NCBI GenBank assembly: GCA_902812455.1
Contig: CADDZH010000123.1
Location: 1-14,264, forward strand
Direction of reading: 5' to 3'
Length of the DNA: 14,264 nt
Source of the DNA: Chloroflexota bacterium
GTDB lineage: Bacteria; Chloroflexota; Ktedonobacteria; Ktedonobacterales; Ktedonobacteraceae
Within the stretch, counting starts at the first letter, position 1, and each line of letters starts with the position of its first letter. The translations under genes and the position numbers were made by a program. Positions 1-6,764 of this stretch are shown here, piece by piece. The notes below the pieces were generated by a model. That model ran no database searches and was not told the origin of the DNA. It worked only from the letters and a program-made list of their open reading frames with translations.

Positions 1-1069
1 CGACAAGTGCTTCCTCCAGGAACAGATGCGTCCAAACACAGACTCCACCTTCGGCGAATGCCTCGCGCTGACCTGGGAGCACAAAGCGGGCTATACCACC
101 GAAGATATCCTGGCTCGCGCCGGGCGGGCTATCGAGGAAGGGATCGCCAACGGCACCACCGTCTTTCGCGCCTTCGCCGATGTGGATAGCATCGGCAGGC
201 TGCGTGGGCTGGAGGGCTTGCTGGCCCTGCGCGAGCGCTGGCGCGACGTAGTGCATATCGAGGTGGTGGCCTTCCCACAGGAAGGCATCCTGCGCGATCC
301 TGGCACGGCAGACCTCCTGGAGGAGGCCCTGCGCCTGGGAGCAGACGTAGTAGGCGGCCTGCCCTGGTTTGAACGGCTCGACGAGGAGGCGCGGGCACAT
401 ATCGACCTGTGCTTTGAGCTGGCCCAGCGCTACGACAAGGACATCCACATGCTGGTGGATGATACCGATAATCCCTTAAGCCGTTCGCTGAAATACCTGG
501 CCGTCAAGACGCAGCGTGAAGGCTATCAGGGGCGGGTGGCAGCTAGCCACTGCGGGGCGCTAGCGGCCTACAACGAGGTACATGCCCACAAAGTGATGGA
601 CCTGCTCCACGAGGCGCAGGTCAGCATCAGTAGCAATGCGCATATCAGCCTGGTGGTGCAGGGCCGCTACGATCAAGAACCCATTTGTCGTGGCATCACG
701 CGCGTCAAGCAGCTCTGGCAGCACGGCGTCAACGTCTTTTCCTCCCAGGACGACGTGGCCGACCCCTTCTATCCCTTTGGGCGCAATGACCAGCAGGAAG
801 TGCTGGCCTATCTCTGCCATACCGCCCAGATGACGGCGCCCAGCGAGATCGAGGCCGCCTTCGAGTTCGTGACGGCTAATGCGGCCCGCGCTCTGCGCTT
901 GCCGGATTACGGTCTCGAACCTGGCTGCCTGGCCGATCTCAATGTGCTGGCCGCTGCAACGGTGCGGGAGGTGCTGCGCCTCGGGCAGCCGCCCAGGTGG
1001 GTGCTTCGTCATGGCAAGGTGCTGGCCACCAACCATCTCGAGCGAACAAGAGAACAGCAAGTCCCTTAG
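1..1069 (+). CDS. Cytosine deaminase-like amidohydrolase (5' end outside window)
   Basis: The reading frame is open to the left edge (first whole codon at base 2, giving DKCFLQEQMRP), so the ATG at 26 is internal and the metal-binding HxH end is missing. About 355 residues remain, and the family is usually about 400-430. Counting from that Met, segments align well with E. coli CodA: VVAFPQEGI (80-88, the Gln that contacts the base in CodA), ASHCGA (173-178, His), QGRYD (212-216), RGITRVK (222-228), QDDVADPFYPFG (241-252, the catalytic Asp region) and DYGLEPG near the C-terminus. These enzymes hydrolyse a ring or exocyclic C-N bond, typically cytosine to uracil, in the cytoplasm. The CodA metal-ligand and proton-shuttle stretch HCDE reads HMLVDD here (141-146), so the Glu is not conserved and the substrate may not be cytosine. 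Creatinine, isoguanine or s-triazine-type substrates are alternatives. No permease is adjacent in the visible part. Confidence 0.85.
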   Translation, partial: DKCFLQEQMRPNTDSTFGECLALTWEHKAGYTTEDILARAGRAIEEGIANGTTVFRAFADVDSIGRLRGLEGLLALRERWRDVVHIEVVAFPQEGILRDPGTADLLEEALRLGADVVGGLPWFERLDEEARAHIDLCFELAQRYDKDIHMLVDDTDNPLSRSLKYLAVKTQREGYQGRVAASHCGALAAYNEVHAHKVMDLLHEAQVSISSNAHISLVVQGRYDQEPICRGITRVKQLWQHGVNVFSSQDDVADPFYPFGRNDQQEVLAYLCHTAQMTAPSEIEAAFEFVTANAARALRLPDYGLEPGCLADLNVLAAATVREVLRLGQPPRWVLRHGKVLATNHLERTREQQVP

Positions 1070-1230
1070 CCAGAGTGGCGAGTGTGGATGAGAGCGAGAC
1101 GACCACTGGGTTTGGTAGTCAAGGCGAGCAGCAGGGAGGCCAGGTCTATGGCGGATCATTGTGAGGCGATGGAGCCTCCGCGTCGCTCATGAGGGATGTG
1201 GTACACTTAGTTCAAGAAAGGAGGGAACAC

Positions 1231-1494
1231 ATGGCTTTGCAAGGCATACGCAGAATCTCTCCTGGCATTGTGCAGGACCCGACCATCAACAGTGGGCGAC
1301 CGATCATCGAAGGCACACGGGTTTTTGTTGATCGCATCATTGGGCACCTTGAGAGCGGTATGGCACTGGAGGACATCTGCCAGGAATATGACCTGACCCT
1401 AGAGCAGGTGCAGGCCGTCAAACACCTGAGTCCGGAGCAGGTGCAGTATGTGAAGGGCTATGCGGACGCGCTGGAAAATGTCGTCATGAGGTAA
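1231..1494 (+). CDS. DUF433 antitoxin (VapB-like)
   Basis: This 87-residue protein has the DUF433 core: ISPGIVQDP, then SGRPIIEGTRVFVDRII, then LESGMALEDICQEYDL. The family is a small helix-turn-helix-type domain commonly encoded just before PIN-like toxins, where it is thought to neutralise the toxin and bind the promoter. The start at 1231 is chosen because AAAGGAGGG (1217-1225) lies 5 bases before this ATG; an in-frame ATG at 1189 has no comparable site. The gene ends 6 bases before the toxin ATG, so the two are very likely co-transcribed. The C-terminal helix holds an 11-codon tandem duplication (1393-1458), which makes the protein slightly longer than the usual DUF433 unit of about 70-80 residues. 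The family call is firm; the antitoxin role is inferred from the pairing. Confidence 0.85.
   Translation: MALQGIRRISPGIVQDPTINSGRPIIEGTRVFVDRIIGHLESGMALEDICQEYDLTLEQVQAVKHLSPEQVQYVKGYADALENVVMR
1393..1458 (+). repeat. 33-bp in-frame tandem duplication inside the antitoxin gene
   Basis: Two consecutive 11-codon units read LTLEQVQAVKH and LSPEQVQYVKG. The 12-base core GAGCAGGTGCAG is identical at 1402-1413 and 1435-1446, exactly 33 bases apart. Removing one unit restores a normal DUF433 C-terminus (…EYDLT-EQVQ-VKGYA). The other positions have diverged, so the duplication is not brand new. Confidence 0.8.
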
Positions 1495-1500
1495 AAGAAC

Positions 1501-1872
1501 ATGCTAGCTCGTCCACGAACGTTCTTGCTGGACGAAAATATGCCACGGAAGGTTCTCACTGCGTTGCGAACAGCAGGATATCCCGCCACGCGAGTACATG
1601 ATGTAGGGCTGCGTTCCCGGCCTGATGCTGCTATCTTTGCCTATGCTCGCGTCAATCACATGACGATCATCACCTTCGATACCGATTTCTTGAATCAGAT
1701 AGCGTTCTCGCCTCCCCATGCAGGCATTATTGTCCTCTGCTCCTTCCCAAGAGATGTCGCTGTGAGTGCGCTGGTCTCTGCTGTGCTGAAGGCGCTAGCA
1801 CAACTGGCTGACCGCGATATCTCCCATCGCCTCTATCGCCTCGAGCCAGATGGGTTAAAGGAGGAACAGTAA
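1501..1872 (+). CDS. DUF5615 PIN-like toxin (VapC-type ribonuclease fold)
   Basis: This 123-residue protein has the hallmarks of the DUF5615/Mut7-C-like PIN group. There is an N-terminal LLDENMP (9-15) with acidic D11 and E12, then AGYPATRVHDVGL (25-37), an Asp at 42 in RPDAAIFAYA, the ITFDTDF motif (57-63, D60 and D62), and a hydrophobic GIIVLCSFPR strand. These acidic residues form the Mg-binding site of PIN nucleases, which in toxin systems cut RNA. The ATG at 1501 is preceded by GAGG (1488-1491) at a 9-base spacing, overlapping the end of the antitoxin gene, which suggests translational coupling. Length is normal and no catalytic residue looks lost, so the toxin appears intact. RNA target and toxicity cannot be judged from sequence. 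VapBC45-type naming would also be possible. Confidence 0.82.
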   Translation: MLARPRTFLLDENMPRKVLTALRTAGYPATRVHDVGLRSRPDAAIFAYARVNHMTIITFDTDFLNQIAFSPPHAGIIVLCSFPRDVAVSALVSAVLKALAQLADRDISHRLYRLEPDGLKEEQ

Positions 1873-2262
1873 GCACATGCCACATAGCAGCTTCATGCGA
1901 AAAGTCAGCCCTCTCTGAGCAGAAACAATGCTGCCTATCTAAAGATCAGGTAGTTCCCCGGCATGGTATATCAAATCCTAATTGAACGAGGTGAACCTCA
2001 AGCCAGATAGAGGATGCTTGCGCCAACGGTTATCAGTGCCATTGTACTCTAGTTGGCTTCCAATGAGGCGCAGCATGTTACGGGATGCACGTTGCCTGTA
2101 GATACGGGATTTAACAAGGAACCACTAAGGGCTTGCCACAAGTTACTACCCCGGAGAGTGGGCAACCAAAGGCCCTATCCACGAAAGTTAATTTTTAAAT
2201 CGAGCTTTTACCAGACTAGCTTACCAGGCACACCTCTGTCAACGTCCAGTGAATATGCACCC
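1873..2262. other. Intergenic stretch with an imperfect inverted repeat
   Basis: No convincing gene is seen in these 390 bases. A 73-codon open frame from 2053 has no ribosome binding site and no recognisable motif. The main structure is an imperfect inverted repeat: AGGGC and TTGCCAC (2128-2139) against GTGGGCAA and GCCCT (2159-2176), with bulges and an inner loop of about 19 bases. It is not followed by a T-run, so it is a poor terminator. Base composition is more AT-rich than the neighbouring genes, especially 2185-2215. It could be a decayed mobile-element end or an RNA leader, but nothing decides this. Confidence 0.4.
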
Positions 2263-2291
2263 TTGACAAAATGAACAGGTAGAATTACACT
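2263..2291 (+). promoter_or_regulatory. Candidate promoter of the gntR-ARH-NCS1-pfkB operon
   Basis: A perfect -35 box TTGACA (2263-2268) is followed after 17 bases by TACACT (2286-2291), which matches TATAAT at 4 of 6 positions. Transcription would start near 2298, only a few bases before the ATG at 2302. No Shine-Dalgarno sequence is visible before that ATG, which fits a leaderless or nearly leaderless mRNA. Confidence 0.5.
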
Positions 2292-2301
2292 TGTCTATAA
2301 G

Positions 2302-3036
2302 ATGTCTAGACAGAATCATGCATACCTGCGTATTTGTAGCGCAATCGAAGATGATATTCGGGCTGGCAAGTTGCGCCATGGCGACCGCCTCCCGAGCGAG
2401 CACTGGCTGGCAGAGCATTTTGGCGTCAGCCGCATGACGGTGCGACAGGCGCTTTCCGAACTGGCGCATAAGCAGTTGATCACAACGCGTGCCGGATCGG
2501 GCAGCTACATCACCTTTGATGACCAGCCTCTTGAGTGGACGCAGGGATGGTCACGGGCTATGATGCTTCGCGGGGCGCGGGTAGAATCGCGTGTGTTGCA
2601 CTTTGGTGCGGTCGAAGACCTGGACCTGGCCGAGCGATTCCAGACGGACACGCGCTTCATCGCGCTTGATCGCCTGCGTCTACTTGACGGGACACGGCCG
2701 ATTTCGCTCGAACGCAGCCGCATCCCACTTGATGTACGAACGGAGATGTTACTCGACATCGACTTCGCACGGGAATCACTGATGGATGCACTGGTACGGC
2801 GTGCAGGCCTGGTGCCGGCCAGTAGCGAGGAGTGGATCGAGGTGGCGCGACTGCAGACTGAGGAGGCGCACTATCTTGACCGTTCGATTGGTGAAGCTTT
2901 TCTGCGAAGCCGGCGGGTCACTCGTGATGGGGGTGGGGGTCTGATCGAGCATGTGACAAGCCTGCTCGATCCTTCACACTTCCGGCTGCATATCCATTTT
3001 GATCTGAGCGAACGACAAAGGTGGCACGCGAAATGA
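2302..3036 (+). CDS. GntR family regulator, HutC/UTRA type (YegW-like)
   Basis: This 244-residue regulator has an N-terminal winged helix (about residues 8-72): YLRICSAIEDDI, RAGKLRHGDRLPSE, the recognition helix region VSRMTVRQALSEL and the wing TTRAGSGSYI. It is followed by a UTRA ligand-binding domain (about 88-238), recognisable in FIALDRLRLLDGTRPISLERS and the C-terminal HVTSLLDPSHFRLHIHF. UTRA domains bind small effectors such as sugar phosphates, amino sugars or histidine derivatives. The ATG at 2302 is the only plausible start, because an in-frame stop lies at 2272-2274. It lacks a ribosome binding site and sits beside the promoter, so translation may be leaderless. The gene overlaps the hydrolase gene by ATGA, making it the first gene of the operon; E. 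coli yegW is the analogous regulator. The effector is unknown, probably the transported substrate or its phosphorylated product. Confidence 0.9.
   Translation: MSRQNHAYLRICSAIEDDIRAGKLRHGDRLPSEHWLAEHFGVSRMTVRQALSELAHKQLITTRAGSGSYITFDDQPLEWTQGWSRAMMLRGARVESRVLHFGAVEDLDLAERFQTDTRFIALDRLRLLDGTRPISLERSRIPLDVRTEMLLDIDFARESLMDALVRRAGLVPASSEEWIEVARLQTEEAHYLDRSIGEAFLRSRRVTRDGGGGLIEHVTSLLDPSHFRLHIHFDLSERQRWHAK
2303..2312. promoter_or_regulatory. Candidate GntR operator overlapping the start codon
   Basis: TGTCTAGACA is a perfect 10-base palindrome. It begins inside the ATG of the GntR gene and lies just past the predicted transcription start. Its GTCTAGAC centre resembles operator cores of HutC-subfamily GntR regulators such as DasR (GGTCTAGACC, from family knowledge). 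A half-site-like TTGTCTATA lies 12 bases upstream (2291-2299). Binding here would block the operon promoter, giving autorepression. Confidence 0.5.
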
Positions 3037-4028
3037 ACGAGATGATGCGACGTGCACTGGGTACCCTGGTGGGACTGGCCATTGGTGATGCGCTTGGTAT
3101 GCCTACCCAGATGCTCCCACGCCAGCGGGTCAGTGTCCTGTTCCCATCTCTCAGTGACTTTGTGGCCGGGCCGCCTGAGAACGGGATCAGTGCCGGCCGG
3201 CCAGCAGGAAGTGTCACAGACGATACGCAGCAGGCACTCATCGTCGCCAGGTTGCTTATTGAGGGCAACGGGCATCTCGACGGCGCCCAGTTCGTTGAGC
3301 AGTTGTTCGCCTGGTCGCGCGAAGCCGAAGCAAACGGCAGTGAACAACTGGGACCATCATCTCGTCGTGCGCTGGAAGCGATCCAGGGCGGACTGCCTAT
3401 GGAGGAAGCTGGACGGCGAGGCGACACGAACGGTGCAGCGATGCGCATTGCTCCGGTTGGGCTCATTGTGCCTGTCGAGCCCCTGGCAGGGCTAGTTGAC
3501 CTGGTGGAGGAGGTATGCCGGCCCACCCATTTCACGGGCTTGGCCATTGCCGGCGCAGCAGCGGTTGCGGCTACTATCAGCGCGGGTGTGAGCGGCGCAG
3601 CCTTTGCCGAGACACTTGGTATAGCGCGGCATGCCGCCAGGCTTGGTCAGGAGCGCGGCCATTATGTGGCAGGCGCGAACGTTGCTGAGCGCATCACCTG
3701 GGCAGTTGAGCTTGTGAAGGGACTCGACGAGGCCAGTGCGCTTGATGCCATCGCAGACCTGATTGGCACCGGGGTAACGACGCAGGAGGCTGTGCCTGCA
3801 GCCTTTGCTATCGCCTCCCGCTGGTCGAACGACCCCTGGCACGCCTGCCTGCAAGCAGCGCAACTAGGTGGTGATAGCGATACTATTGGCGCCATTACCG
3901 GCGCCATGCTTGGCGCATGTGCAGGGGTGGATGCATTTCCGCCACATGCGCCGGCAACCGTTGCGCGCGTCAATGGACTTGATCTGGAGGAGCTTGCCGA
4001 GAGGCTTATTGCAAGGAGAAGGTCATGA
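3033..4028 (+). CDS. ADP-ribosylglycohydrolase-family N-glycosidase (YegU-like)
   Basis: This 331-residue protein is an all-helical ARH/DraG-fold hydrolase. Visible motifs are GLAIGDALGMP (14-24), SVTDDTQ (60-66), whose Thr and two Asp bind the dinuclear Mg, DTNGAAMRIAPVG (131-143), and GGDSDTIGAITGAMLGA (279-295), carrying the second metal cluster D281, D283 and T284. All expected metal ligands are present, so it should be active. Family members cleave ADP-ribose from proteins, small molecules or ADP-ribose derivatives; some act on other ribosyl N-glycosides. Here the gene lies between a regulator, a permease and a sugar kinase, which argues for catabolism of an imported glycoside rather than protein de-ADP-ribosylation. 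The start at 3033 is supported by AAAGGTGG (3017-3024) at 8 bases and by the ATGA overlap; a GTG at 3021 is less likely. It ends in another ATGA overlap with the permease. Confidence 0.88.
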   Translation: MNEMMRRALGTLVGLAIGDALGMPTQMLPRQRVSVLFPSLSDFVAGPPENGISAGRPAGSVTDDTQQALIVARLLIEGNGHLDGAQFVEQLFAWSREAEANGSEQLGPSSRRALEAIQGGLPMEEAGRRGDTNGAAMRIAPVGLIVPVEPLAGLVDLVEEVCRPTHFTGLAIAGAAAVAATISAGVSGAAFAETLGIARHAARLGQERGHYVAGANVAERITWAVELVKGLDEASALDAIADLIGTGVTTQEAVPAAFAIASRWSNDPWHACLQAAQLGGDSDTIGAITGAMLGACAGVDAFPPHAPATVARVNGLDLEELAERLIARRRS

Positions 4029-5482
4029 GTGAGCACCAGTTACAGCCTGAGGCGGATCGGGCCTGGGCTATTGAATTGCATGGCATTGAACCTATCGAGG
4101 ACCGCGAGCGGCACGGCACGCCGTTCGAACTGTTTTGGGTCTGGTTCGCCGCTAACATCGGTATCCTGGGTATTGTTTACGGCGGCATCTTGACCGCAGC
4201 GGGTTTGAATCTATGGCAAAGCGCCTTGGTTGCCCTGATAGGGCCCGTGGCTTCGTTCCTCCTTGTAGGCGTGTTAAGCGTTGCCGGTAAATGGGGAGGG
4301 GCGCCAATGCTCACGCTGTCACGCGCCCCGTTTGGCACGCGCGGTAACCTGGGGCCGACGCTGATCAGTTGGATCAGTCTGGTTGGCTGGGAGACGATCA
4401 CGGTCATCACTGCGGCATATGCGCTGCTTGGCCTGTTCAATCTCGCCGGTTTACCAGCAAATGCTCTCTGGACTGTCGTGAGCCTGGTCATCGTGGCACT
4501 CTTGGTAGTGGCAATTGGGCTGCTGGGACATGCGACCCTGGTCTGGATTCAGCGCGCTGCCACCTGGATCTTCGGCATACTCACGCTCGTCATCATCGTC
4601 TTCCTCATCACCAAAACGCAGTGGTCCGCTGTGCTGTCGGCACCGCCCGGCCCCTGGGATACGGGAGTGCTGGCAACCCTGAGCATCATCATAGCGGGTA
4701 CGGGTATTGGTTGGGTGAACGCCGGCGCCGATTATGCGCGCTACCTGCCGCGCAGGAGCAAGGATGGTGCTATTGTCGGGTGGACGGTCTTCGGTTCGGC
4801 CCTCCCCCTCTTTGTGCTCATCCTCGTAGGCGCCTTGCTCTCAAGCAGCGTCAAGAACCTGGCAAGCGCAGCCAATCCGGTTCAGGCCATAGGAAGTGCC
4901 CTACCTGCCTGGATGGCCATTCCTTACCTCGTGACGGCCATTGGAGGGCTGGTTGCGGAGGCCGACCTCTCAATTTACTCCTCCGGCCTCAACCTGCTCG
5001 CTATGGGGATCAAGCTCGAACGTTACAAAACGGTCCTCATCGATGGTGTCCTGATGATTGCGGGGTCGGTGTACGTCATGCTGATCGCGCAGAACTTTTT
5101 CGGTCCCTTCGAAAGCTTCCTGCAACTGCTGGCTGATGGGCTCATGGCCTGGTCTGCTGTGTTCCTGGTCGACATGCTGGTACGGCGGGGGTACGAGACC
5201 TCTGCTCTCGTAGATACCAGCTCCAGCAGTCGCTACTTCTATGCAGGTGGGGTCAACTGGCTCGCCGTTGTTGCCTGGGTCCTTGGTATTCTGGTCGGGC
5301 TGGCGTTCACCGTCTCACCGTGGTTCAGTGGCCCGTTTGCAGCCGGTATCTTTGCATCGAGTAGCCTCGGCTATTTGATTGGATTCGTGGTGAGTGCGCT
5401 TGCATACTGGATACTCCTCTCGCTGGGTCGCAGGAGGCAGGGCAGGCCAGTACGTGAGTGGCAGGGTGAGGCCGGGCAATGA
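4025..5482 (+). CDS. NCS1 family permease (nucleobase/nucleoside-like substrate)
   Basis: This 485-residue integral membrane protein has roughly twelve hydrophobic segments. NCS1 hallmarks are the N-terminal GIEPIEDRERHGTPFELF (20-37) before the first helix, GGAPMLTLSRAPFG and the WISLVGWE stretch in helix 3, and GADYARYLPRR between helices 6 and 7, which corresponds to the conserved ADYxRY motif. NCS1 carriers import cytosine, uracil, purines, hydantoins, allantoin or thiamine, usually with H+ or Na+. The start ATG overlaps the hydrolase stop and follows AAGGAGAAGG (4013-4022). The stop overlaps the kinase start. E. coli uses the MFS carrier YegT in the equivalent operon, so this is a non-homologous replacement. 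Substrate cannot be assigned from sequence; context favours a ribosylated base or nucleoside analogue. Confidence 0.9.
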   Translation: MSEHQLQPEADRAWAIELHGIEPIEDRERHGTPFELFWVWFAANIGILGIVYGGILTAAGLNLWQSALVALIGPVASFLLVGVLSVAGKWGGAPMLTLSRAPFGTRGNLGPTLISWISLVGWETITVITAAYALLGLFNLAGLPANALWTVVSLVIVALLVVAIGLLGHATLVWIQRAATWIFGILTLVIIVFLITKTQWSAVLSAPPGPWDTGVLATLSIIIAGTGIGWVNAGADYARYLPRRSKDGAIVGWTVFGSALPLFVLILVGALLSSSVKNLASAANPVQAIGSALPAWMAIPYLVTAIGGLVAEADLSIYSSGLNLLAMGIKLERYKTVLIDGVLMIAGSVYVMLIAQNFFGPFESFLQLLADGLMAWSAVFLVDMLVRRGYETSALVDTSSSSRYFYAGGVNWLAVVAWVLGILVGLAFTVSPWFSGPFAAGIFASSSLGYLIGFVVSALAYWILLSLGRRRQGRPVREWQGEAGQ

Positions 5483-6420
5483 GAGCCCCAAGGATATGGC
5501 CACGCCGGCTGGTACTTGTTGGCAGTGTGCTCGTGGACATCCTGATGTACGTCGAGAGGCTACCGGAGCGTGGCGGGGACTGCCTTGCACAACAGTCAGT
5601 GCTGACCTCAGGTGGCGGCTTTAACGTACTGCTGGGGGCTGCGCGCCTGGGTATGGCTGTTGCGTATGCGGGGCGTGTGGGCGACGGCCCAATGGGAACG
5701 CAGGTCATGGCAGACCTGGCTGCAGCCGGGATTCCGTTGTTGCTGCCGCGAGCCAGCGAAGAGGATACCGGCTTTGACATCGGACTGGTGGAGCCGGATG
5801 GTGAACGTACATTTGTCACTTCTCCAGGAGTCGAATCGCGGTTGCACCCGGTTGACTTGAACGCTTTACCACTGTTGCCCAGAGACGCCATCTATGTTTC
5901 TGGTTACGATCTCTGTTATCCGATCTCAGGCGCCACGCTTGAGGAGTGGCTTCCCGCTCTCCAGTCGCAAAACCTGCTCGTTATAGACCCCGGACCCCTT
6001 GTCGCCGAGATTCCCAGCGAACGACTCACACGTGTGCTTGCTCGCACCGATATTGTGAGCCTCAATACCCGCGAAATAGGTATCCTCACGGGTTTAATGG
6101 ATGTGCCGGAAGCGGCAAAACGTCTTGTGCCTCGTCTGGCGCCCAGCGGCTGGGTGGTGGCACGGGCAGGTGCACAGGGCTGCTGGGTAGCGAGTGAGAG
6201 CCATGTGCCATCGCACATTCCTGCGCGACCAGCGCATGTAGTGGACACCACCGGTGCCGGTGACGCTCATGTTGCAGCCCTGCTGGCGCGACTTGCCGCC
6301 AAAGATGATATGCTTATCGCAGCTCACGCGGCCAACATTGCCGCTTCTATCGCAGTCGAGAAGATTGGTCCGGCTACGGGACCGACATTAGAGGAATTGG
6401 AGCAGGCGATGGCAGTCTGA
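5479..6420 (+). CDS. PfkB family sugar/nucleoside kinase (YegV-like)
   Basis: This 313-residue ribokinase-fold enzyme has an N-terminal strand VLVGSVLVDILMYVERLP (12-29), SGGGFNV (44-50, the first PfkB signature with the substrate-binding Gly and Asn), the lid-region VEPDGERTFVTSPGVE, YVSGYDLCYP, and the second signature DTTGAGD (256-262) with catalytic base D262. VEPDGERTF, the SGY stretch and the following EEWLPALQ recall E. coli YegV more than ribokinase RbsK. It would transfer phosphate from ATP to a sugar or nucleoside released or imported by the preceding gene products. GGTGAGG (5465-5471) sits 7 bases before the ATG, and the start overlaps the permease stop. It is the last gene of the operon; no clear terminator follows. 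Confidence 0.88.
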   Translation: MRAPRIWPRRLVLVGSVLVDILMYVERLPERGGDCLAQQSVLTSGGGFNVLLGAARLGMAVAYAGRVGDGPMGTQVMADLAAAGIPLLLPRASEEDTGFDIGLVEPDGERTFVTSPGVESRLHPVDLNALPLLPRDAIYVSGYDLCYPISGATLEEWLPALQSQNLLVIDPGPLVAEIPSERLTRVLARTDIVSLNTREIGILTGLMDVPEAAKRLVPRLAPSGWVVARAGAQGCWVASESHVPSHIPARPAHVVDTTGAGDAHVAALLARLAAKDDMLIAAHAANIAASIAVEKIGPATGPTLEELEQAMAV

Positions 6421-6609
6421 ACTTTGAGCGCTACTGGGAGGGCAGGACAGGATACAGGGCTTTCCCATTCTAAAAAGCTGATCAATGAGAGGGAAGGGAA
6501 GACTTACTGGATGCTTCCTATGTCACTTTGCAACCTTATCCCAGATCGCGCCAGCGCTCCCCCTGTCAACCTCGTTAGAAGTTTAGAAAGAACCGACTCC
6601 CACTCAGAA
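6421..6609. other. Non-coding stretch after the yeg-like operon
   Basis: No supported gene or strong terminator is seen. A plus-strand open frame runs from 6424 to 6801, but its product is low-complexity and polar, has no family features and runs antisense to better-supported minus-strand coding. Only a loose TGGGA/TCCCA pairing near 6435-6470 could act in termination. Confidence 0.4.
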
Positions 6610-6741
6610 TCAATTGTAGATGTACCCAGGTACAAAGCTAGTAAGCACAAAAAGGACTACGAGAATTCCGACAACCCATCCAATAATCCAGAGGATGCGA
6701 GTAAGATGAAGATTCGTAGTTTGTTGGATGGCTTGAACCAT
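6610..6741 (-). CDS. 43-residue single-pass membrane mini-protein, hypothetical
   Basis: A complete short minus-strand frame runs from ATG (6741-6739) to TGA (6612-6610). AGAAGG (complement of 6750-6755) lies 8 bases before the ATG, a good ribosome binding site. The product has a short polar N-terminus (MVQAIQQTTNLHLTR), one strongly hydrophobic helix at about residues 16-34 (ILWIIGWVVGILVVLFVLT) and a short SFVPGYIYN tail. One positive charge before the helix suggests an N-in topology. It lies just downstream of the RecD2 remnant on the same strand. I do not recognise a family. Similar mini-proteins include stress peptides, transporter-associated subunits and type I toxins, but nothing here selects among these. 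No promoter was identified, so expression is uncertain. Confidence 0.5.
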   Translation of the reverse strand: MVQAIQQTTNLHLTRILWIIGWVVGILVVLFVLTSFVPGYIYN

Positions 6742-6764
6742 AATAGTTTCCTTCTTGCTCTTGG

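Noticed and set aside
1160..1190. Hairpin GAGGC/GCCTC before the antitoxin as a terminator of the deaminase gene
   Set aside because: The arms are only five bases and no T-run follows.
2053..2274. 73-codon open frame upstream of the GntR gene
   Set aside because: There is no ribosome binding site and no recognisable domain, and it runs into the operon promoter.
3033..4028. ADP-ribosylglycohydrolase as an antitoxin or phage-defence protein near the toxin-antitoxin pair
   Set aside because: It is translationally joined to a permease and a sugar kinase and separated from the toxin pair by its own promoter and regulator; no ADP-ribosyltransferase is present.
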